A stretch of DNA of 10,712 nucleotides from Rhodoferax sp. UBA5149 (GTDB lineage Bacteria; Pseudomonadota; Gammaproteobacteria; Burkholderiales; Burkholderiaceae_C). Each line of letters opens with the position of its first letter. Position 1 is the first letter of the stretch. The notes under the pieces were generated by a model, which ran no database searches, was not told where the DNA came from, and worked only from the letters and a program-made list of their open reading frames with translations. Shown here one piece after another: positions 6,918 to 10,712 of the stretch. A program made the position numbers and the translations under genes. Where the stretch lies: positions 1 through 10,712 of the forward strand of contig NZ_DHXT01000093.1 in assembly GCF_002413825.1 (NCBI RefSeq), in the 5' to 3' direction.

Positions 6918-7880
6918 ATGAATGCGCCACGTGCACGGGTTGCCAGGCGCCCCGTGCATGGGGTGCTGTTGCTGGACAAGCCTCTGGGCTGGTCGAGCAA
7001 TGACGCCTTGCAAAAAGCCAAATGGCTGTTGCGTGCGGAAAAAGCGGGCCACACCGGCACGCTGGACCCGCTGGCCACCGGGGTGTTGCCCCTGTGTTTT
7101 GGTGCCGCGACCAAGTTCAGTCAGCTCCAGCTGGATGCGGACAAGACGTACGAAGCGGTGGCGCGACTGGGTATCAAGACCAGCACCGGGGACGCCGAAG
7201 GCGACGTGATTGAAGAGCGACCCGTGAAGGTCACGGAGGAAGACGTCAGAAACGTGGTGTCGCGGTTTGCCGGGTTGATCCGGCAAATACCGCCCATGCA
7301 CAGTGCGTTGAAGAAGGACGGTAAAGCGCTCTACGAATATGCGCGGGCGGGCATTGAGGTGGAGCGGGAAGCCCGTGAAGTGACAATTTATAAGTTAAAT
7401 ATGGCGCTAGCCCCCGTAGACATTGCGCAACCAGCTATCAAAATGATAGTTAAATGCAGCAAGGGGACTTACATCCGAACCCTCGGCGAGGATATCGGTG
7501 AAGCCTTGGGCTGCGGTGCGCACCTGAGCGCCTTGCGGCGCATCGAGACCGGTGGTTTTGATGTGTCGCAGTGCGTGACGCTGGATGCGCTGGAGGCCAT
7601 GACGGAGGAAGAGCGCTTGAAATGCTTGATGCCGGTGGAGTCGCTGTTGCGCGATCACACGGTGGTCACGCTGGAGGCCGAGAGTGCCGGGCGTTTTCTG
7701 AGTGGCGTACGCCGTCGGGGGGCTTGGCCTGACAAGGGGCCAGTGGCCGTTTACGGCCCTTCGATTGGCGCAGGACCGGCAGATCGCGTCCTGTTGGGCA
7801 CGGCGCACGTCGTGGCGGATGAACTGATACCGGGGCGCTTGTTAAGCCCGCTTGAGATTGAGCAAATTAGCAGACTTTGA
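6918..7880 (+). CDS. truB: tRNA pseudouridine(55) synthase TruB
   Basis: TruB converts uridine 55 in the T-loop of most tRNAs to pseudouridine. The 320-residue product is near the E. coli length (314). It shows VHGVLLLDKPLGWSSND near the N-terminus and the catalytic motif GHTGTLDPLATGVLP with nucleophile Asp50. KTYEAVARLG, the CSKGTYIRTLGEDIGEALG motif and a C-terminal PUA-like region follow. Start ATG 6918 gives the family N-terminus; the preceding bases are repeat sequence and show no Shine-Dalgarno. Against E. coli TruB, as I recall it, there are about 3-4 extra residues just before KCSKGTYIR. The DNA there (7384-7455) is markedly AT-richer than its surroundings and contains a palindrome, which suggests an inserted element read through in frame. 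In enterics rpsO and pnp follow truB; here typA follows. Confidence 0.97.
   Translation: MNAPRARVARRPVHGVLLLDKPLGWSSNDALQKAKWLLRAEKAGHTGTLDPLATGVLPLCFGAATKFSQLQLDADKTYEAVARLGIKTSTGDAEGDVIEERPVKVTEEDVRNVVSRFAGLIRQIPPMHSALKKDGKALYEYARAGIEVEREAREVTIYKLNMALAPVDIAQPAIKMIVKCSKGTYIRTLGEDIGEALGCGAHLSALRRIETGGFDVSQCVTLDALEAMTEEERLKCLMPVESLLRDHTVVTLEAESAGRFLSGVRRRGAWPDKGPVAVYGPSIGAGPADRVLLGTAHVVADELIPGRLLSPLEIEQISRL
7404..7450 (+). repeat. Dispersed AT-rich palindromic element inside truB
   Basis: Bases 7404-7450 run from GCGCTAG through GCGCAA (7425-7430) to a near-perfect palindrome: GCTATCA (7434-7440), AAA, TGATAGT (7444-7450), with six Watson-Crick pairs plus one G-T. The flanks (7384-7403 and 7450-7455) are also AT-rich, unlike the rest of truB. 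The GCGC...GCTATCAAAA layout matches my memory of a very common Comamonadaceae repeat. It encodes residues 163-178 in frame. Confidence 0.6.
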
Positions 7881-7895
7881 CCGGATTTTGAAAGA

Positions 7896-7935
7896 TTGGG
7901 GGACAGACTTGAGCGCAGCGGCGCTCTGTCCTCAA
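7896..7935 (+). repeat. Long imperfect palindrome (REP-like) between truB and typA
   Basis: GAGCGC (7911-7916) and GCGCTC (7921-7926) form a perfect stem around loop AGCG. After a one-sided 5-base bulge (7906-7910) it extends with GGACA (7901-7905) and TGTCC (7927-7931), and a few further weaker pairs continue outward. There is no T-run, so it is not a standard terminator. A stem interrupted by a one-sided bulge is typical of REP-type palindromes. It sits within the 74-base truB-typA gap, where I see no convincing promoter. Confidence 0.6.
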
Positions 7936-7954
7936 CTAATTAAGAAAGTGAACC

Positions 7955-9778
7955 ATGAGCCATAAACAAATTCGCAACATCGCCATCATCGCCCACGTTG
8001 ACCATGGCAAGACCACCATGGTCGACCAATTGCTGCGCCAGTCCGGCACCTTTGCCCAGCACGAGAAGGTGGTCGACACCGTGATGGACAACAACGCCAT
8101 CGAAAAAGAGCGTGGCATCACGATTCTGGCCAAGAACTGCGCCGTGACCTGGGAAGGCACGCACATCAACATCGTCGATACCCCCGGCCACGCCGACTTC
8201 GGCGGTGAAGTGGAACGCGCATTAAGCATGGTGGACGGCGTGGTGCTGCTGATCGACGCCCAAGAAGGCCCGATGCCGCAGACCCGCTTTGTGACCAAAA
8301 AAGCGCTGGCCCTGGGGCTAAAGCCCATTCTGGTGGTGAACAAGGTGGACAAGCCCGGTGCGCGCCCCCAATGGGTGGTCAACGCCGCGTTTGATTTGTT
8401 CGACAAGCTCGGTGCCACCGATGAACAGCTGGATTTTCCCGTGGTCTACGCCTCGGGCATCAACGGCTGGTCGTCGATGGAAGAGGGTGCGCAGGGTGAA
8501 CAGTGGGGCCCCGACATGTCGGCCTTGTTCAATACCATCCTCCAGCATGTGCCGCACCAACAGGGTGACCCCGCAGCGCCGCTGCAACTGCAGATCTCGG
8601 CGCTCGACTTCTCGACCTTTGTCGGCCGAATTGGGGTTGGCCGTATCAGCCAGGGCACGATCAGGCCCATGATGGACGTGGTGGTCATGGAAGGCCCGGA
8701 CGGCAAGGCCGTCAAGGGTCGTATCAACCAGGTATTGACTTTTCAAGGCCTGGAACGCGTGCAGGCCACGGACGCCGGCCCCGGCGAAATCGTGCTGATC
8801 AACGGCCTGGCCGACATCGGTATTGGCGTCACCATCACCGACCCGGCCAATCCGGCGCCGCTGCCCATGCTCAAGGTTGATGAGCCGACCCTGACCATGA
8901 ACTTCTGCGTCAACACCAGCCCGCTGGCTGGCCGTGAGGGCAAGTACGTCACCAGTCGCCAGATTTGGGACCGCCTGCAAAAAGAACTGCAACACAACGT
9001 GGCCTTGCGCGTCAAGGAAACCGACGAAGAAGGCATCTTTGAAGTCATGGGTCGCGGCGAACTGCACTTGACTATTTTGCTGGAAAACATGCGCCGCGAA
9101 GGTTTTGAGATGGCCGTCAGCAAACCGCGCGTCGTGATGAAGGACGTGAACGGCGAAAAGTACGAGCCCATTGAAATGGTGACCGCTGACATTGAAGAGC
9201 AGCACCAAGGTGGCGTGATGCAGGCTTTGGGCGAGCGCAAGGGTGACCTGGTGAATATGGAATCGGACGGCCGTGGCCGCGTGCGCCTGGAGTACCGCAT
9301 CCCGGCGCGTGGCCTGATCGGTTTCACCAACGAATTCCTGAATCTGACGCGTGGCACGGGCCTGATCTCCAACATCTTCGACAGCTACGAGCCGCACAAG
9401 GGCGACATCGGCGGCCGCAAAAACGGCGTGCTGATTTCCATGGACGCGGGTGAAATTTTCACCTACGCGCTGGGCAAGCTGGACGACCGCGGCCGCATGT
9501 TCGTGCGGGCCAACGACCCGGTGTACGAAGGCATGATTGTCGGTATCCACAACCGTGACAACGATCTGGTGGTCAATGCCACGCGCACCAAGCAGCTGAC
9601 CAACTTCCGCGTCAGCGGCAAGGAAGACGCGATCAAGATCCCCCCGCCGATCGAATGTACGCTGGAATACGGTGTGGAATTCATTGAAGACGACGAGCTG
9701 GTTGAAATCACGCCCAAGTCGATTCGTCTGCGCAAGCGCCACCTGACGGAGAGCGAGCGCAAACGCGCTGGCCGCTAA
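7955..9778 (+). CDS. typA: Translational GTPase TypA/BipA
   Basis: TypA (BipA) is a ribosome-associated GTPase of the EF-G/LepA group that supports 50S assembly and growth under cold and other stress. The 607-residue product has normal length. Its G domain shows AHVDHGKTT (13-21), the switch I motif RGITI (from 53), [20 protein letters not shown] (from 75) and NKVD (129-132). A beta-barrel domain, two alpha/beta domains and the BipA-specific C-terminal domain follow ([40 protein letters not shown], and the ending [11 protein letters not shown]). LepA and EF-G are excluded by the order and the C-terminal motifs. The start is ATG at 7955, giving the family N-terminus [18 protein letters not shown]; upstream AAGAAAG is only a weak ribosome binding site. 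It follows truB by 74 bases containing a palindrome, so it may be read through from the upstream cluster. Confidence 0.97.
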   Translation: MSHKQIRNIAIIAHVDHGKTTMVDQLLRQSGTFAQHEKVVDTVMDNNAIEKERGITILAKNCAVTWEGTHINIVDTPGHADFGGEVERALSMVDGVVLLIDAQEGPMPQTRFVTKKALALGLKPILVVNKVDKPGARPQWVVNAAFDLFDKLGATDEQLDFPVVYASGINGWSSMEEGAQGEQWGPDMSALFNTILQHVPHQQGDPAAPLQLQISALDFSTFVGRIGVGRISQGTIRPMMDVVVMEGPDGKAVKGRINQVLTFQGLERVQATDAGPGEIVLINGLADIGIGVTITDPANPAPLPMLKVDEPTLTMNFCVNTSPLAGREGKYVTSRQIWDRLQKELQHNVALRVKETDEEGIFEVMGRGELHLTILLENMRREGFEMAVSKPRVVMKDVNGEKYEPIEMVTADIEEQHQGGVMQALGERKGDLVNMESDGRGRVRLEYRIPARGLIGFTNEFLNLTRGTGLISNIFDSYEPHKGDIGGRKNGVLISMDAGEIFTYALGKLDDRGRMFVRANDPVYEGMIVGIHNRDNDLVVNATRTKQLTNFRVSGKEDAIKIPPPIECTLEYGVEFIEDDELVEITPKSIRLRKRHLTESERKRAGR

Positions 9779-9780
9779 TC

Positions 9781-9996
9781 CCTGAAATACGGGCGCTTCG
9801 TCCCGATTTTCCCTGGCTGCAACGGGCTATTCCTTTTGCGCCGGCGGTGCTGTGCGCCCGGGGGCTCAAAACCCCCGACGTGTCATTGTCGGGCTTGCCG
9901 GAGGTGATTTTTGGTATCCTGCTGGCGTACGTCGGTGCCCACGAGGTGCCGGGGCCCAATGTGCTGGTGATTGGCGCGCTGGTCGTCGAGAACTGA
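9781..9996 (+). pseudogene. Startless 3' remnant, possibly EamA/DMT-family transporter
   Basis: Directly after typA, one frame stays open for 71 codons to a TGA at 9994-9996 and reads like protein. A hydrophobic segment, LPEVIFGILLAYVGAHEVPG, is followed by PNVLVIGALVVEN. This pattern (helix, short Gly-Glu-Val-Pro turn, Gly-Ala-Leu-Val helix) resembles the last two helices of EamA/DMT transporters. No ATG or plausible ribosome binding site exists in the frame; the only candidate is a GTG at 9847 without Shine-Dalgarno. The first part (PEIRALRPDFPWLQRAIPFA) does not look like the expected upstream helices. I infer a deletion remnant whose 5' part was lost, but it could be chance or a small unrecognised membrane peptide. 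Confidence 0.4.
9790..9810 (+). terminator. Possible weak terminator after typA
   Basis: CGGGCG (9790-9795) can pair with CG and CCCG (9799-9800 and 9802-9805) around a 3-base loop with one bulged T, followed by ATTTT. It begins 12 bases after the typA stop, the right place for an intrinsic terminator. The stem is short and the T-run has only four bases. Confidence 0.35.
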
Positions 9997-10002
9997 TTGG
10001 AT

Positions 10003-10009
10003 GGAGGAG
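10003..10009 (+). promoter_or_regulatory. Strong ribosome binding site of the last gene
   Basis: GGAGGAG, 6 bases before the ATG at 10016, is the best Shine-Dalgarno in the window and fixes the start of the hydrolase gene. Confidence 0.8.
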
Positions 10010-10015
10010 CAGAGC

Positions 10016-10712
10016 ATGAATGCAAGTAGCACCCTGTCAACGGACGACGCGCCTGACGTCCTGAGCGAGGTTCACGGCCATGTCGGCCTGATCACGCTGA
10101 ACCGGCCCAAGGCGCTCAACGCGCTGTCGCTTTCGATGATTCGCGCCCTCACACAATGCCTGCTGGCCTGGCGTGATGACGACCGGGTGAAGGCGGTGGC
10201 GATTCGCGGCACCAGCAAGACCGGGCCTTTCGGCGCTTTTTGTGCCGGCGGCGACATCCGTTTTTTCCACCAGGCCGCCTTGGCGGGCAATTCCGAGCTG
10301 GAAGACTTCTTCACCGAAGAATATGCCCTCAACCATCTGATCCACCGCTATCCCAAGCCCTATATCGCCTTCATGGATGGCATTGTCATGGGCGGTGGCA
10401 TGGGCATCAGCCAAGGCGCCAGCCTGCGCATCGTCACTGAGCGCACCAAGATGGCCATGCCCGAAACCAATATCGGCCTGTTTCCCGATGTCGGCGGTGG
10501 CTATTTCCTCAGCCGCTGTCCTGGGCGAGTCGGCGAATGGCTGGCACTGACCGGTGAGATGATTGGCGCCGGGGGTGCGCTCGAGTTTGGTTTGGCCGAC
10601 ACCTGCTTCGACAAGGCCCGACTGGAATCAGCCTGGCAGGCCCTGGCCAGTACAGACTTTGACCGACCGGGTGCCATCGATCAATGGAATGCTATGTTTT
10701 CAATAGCTTCTC
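10016..10712 (+). CDS. 3-hydroxyisobutyryl-CoA hydrolase family protein (enoyl-CoA hydratase superfamily), 3'-truncated
   Basis: The visible 232 residues belong to the crotonase fold, nearest the 3-hydroxyisobutyryl-CoA hydrolase (HIBCH) branch. That enzyme releases free 3-hydroxyisobutyrate from its CoA thioester in valine degradation. Signs are LITLNRPKALNALS (about 25-38), the oxyanion-hole strand FCAGGDIR (75-82), MDGIVMGGGMGIS (about 120-132) and MPETNIGLFPDVGGGYFLSR (148-167). In that last motif Glu150 and Asp158 have the 8-residue spacing of the HIBCH catalytic pair. The GGG-rich loop and PDVGGGYFLSR favour HIBCH over ordinary enoyl-CoA hydratases, but an annotation as enoyl-CoA hydratase/isomerase would be acceptable. 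Start ATG 10016 follows a strong GGAGGAG. HIBCH proteins are usually about 350-380 residues, so roughly a third lies beyond the window. The last 20 bases look like an AT-rich element inside the gene. Confidence 0.88.
   Translation, partial: MNASSTLSTDDAPDVLSEVHGHVGLITLNRPKALNALSLSMIRALTQCLLAWRDDDRVKAVAIRGTSKTGPFGAFCAGGDIRFFHQAALAGNSELEDFFTEEYALNHLIHRYPKPYIAFMDGIVMGGGMGISQGASLRIVTERTKMAMPETNIGLFPDVGGGYFLSRCPGRVGEWLALTGEMIGAGGALEFGLADTCFDKARLESAWQALASTDFDRPGAIDQWNAMFSIAS
10690..10712 (-). repeat. Start of a dispersed AT-rich palindromic element inside the hydrolase gene, cut by window end
   Basis: GCTAT (10691-10695) and ATAGC (10703-10707) are inverted around a 7-base AT-rich loop. Read on the minus strand, the spacing GCTAT, two bases, AAA matches the palindrome in truB at 7434-7450, so this would be the same element in reverse orientation. 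The bases that follow (TTCTC) are where the GC-richer half should begin, but the window ends there. Confidence 0.45.

Noticed and set aside
7877..7954. A typA-specific promoter (TTGACC 7877, TAATTA 7937).
   Set aside because: The hexamers are not at usable spacing to each other or to other good partners.
9859..9877. CGGGGG-N7-CCCCCG hairpin as a terminator.
   Set aside because: The stem is perfect but no T-run follows, and it lies within the coding remnant. It may be chance in GC-rich sequence.

Overview
The window (about 60% GC by eye) looks like a core chromosomal segment of a betaproteobacterium, most likely Comamonadaceae of the Rhodoferax/Polaromonas type. This rests on the protein sequences, the gene order rimP-nusA-infB-rbfA-truB-typA, and several short repeats that resemble ones I recall from that family. 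All genes lie on the + strand. I see no phage, integron, CRISPR array, insertion sequence or RNA gene.

Layout: positions 1-1089 hold the 3' part of a two-ATPase ABC transporter gene of the YejF type, with a 39-bp in-frame tandem duplication between its ATPase domains. Positions 1090-1212 hold a candidate promoter and a strong intrinsic terminator just before rimP. Positions 1213-7880 are the translation/transcription cluster: rimP, nusA, infB, rbfA and truB. The nusA-infB gap carries two tandem copies of a hairpin with compensatory base changes, and the rbfA-truB gap is filled by a GC-rich repeat. A palindrome precedes typA (7955-9778). After typA comes a startless coding remnant that resembles the C-terminus of an EamA-type transporter. 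The last gene, cut by the window edge, belongs to the 3-hydroxyisobutyryl-CoA hydrolase family.

Function: RimP and RbfA mature the 30S subunit, NusA controls elongation and termination of transcription, IF2 places initiator tRNA on the ribosome, TruB makes pseudouridine 55 in tRNA, and TypA is a ribosome-bound GTPase. The cluster is therefore a ribosome-biogenesis and translation unit. The flanking genes (peptide uptake, valine catabolism) are unrelated.

I found no clearly new multi-gene system. The less ordinary content is in the small elements: the paired covarying hairpins before infB, a terminator placed between a possible promoter and rimP, and an AT-rich palindromic element lying inside coding sequence (truB, the last gene, and probably infB) that is read through in frame.
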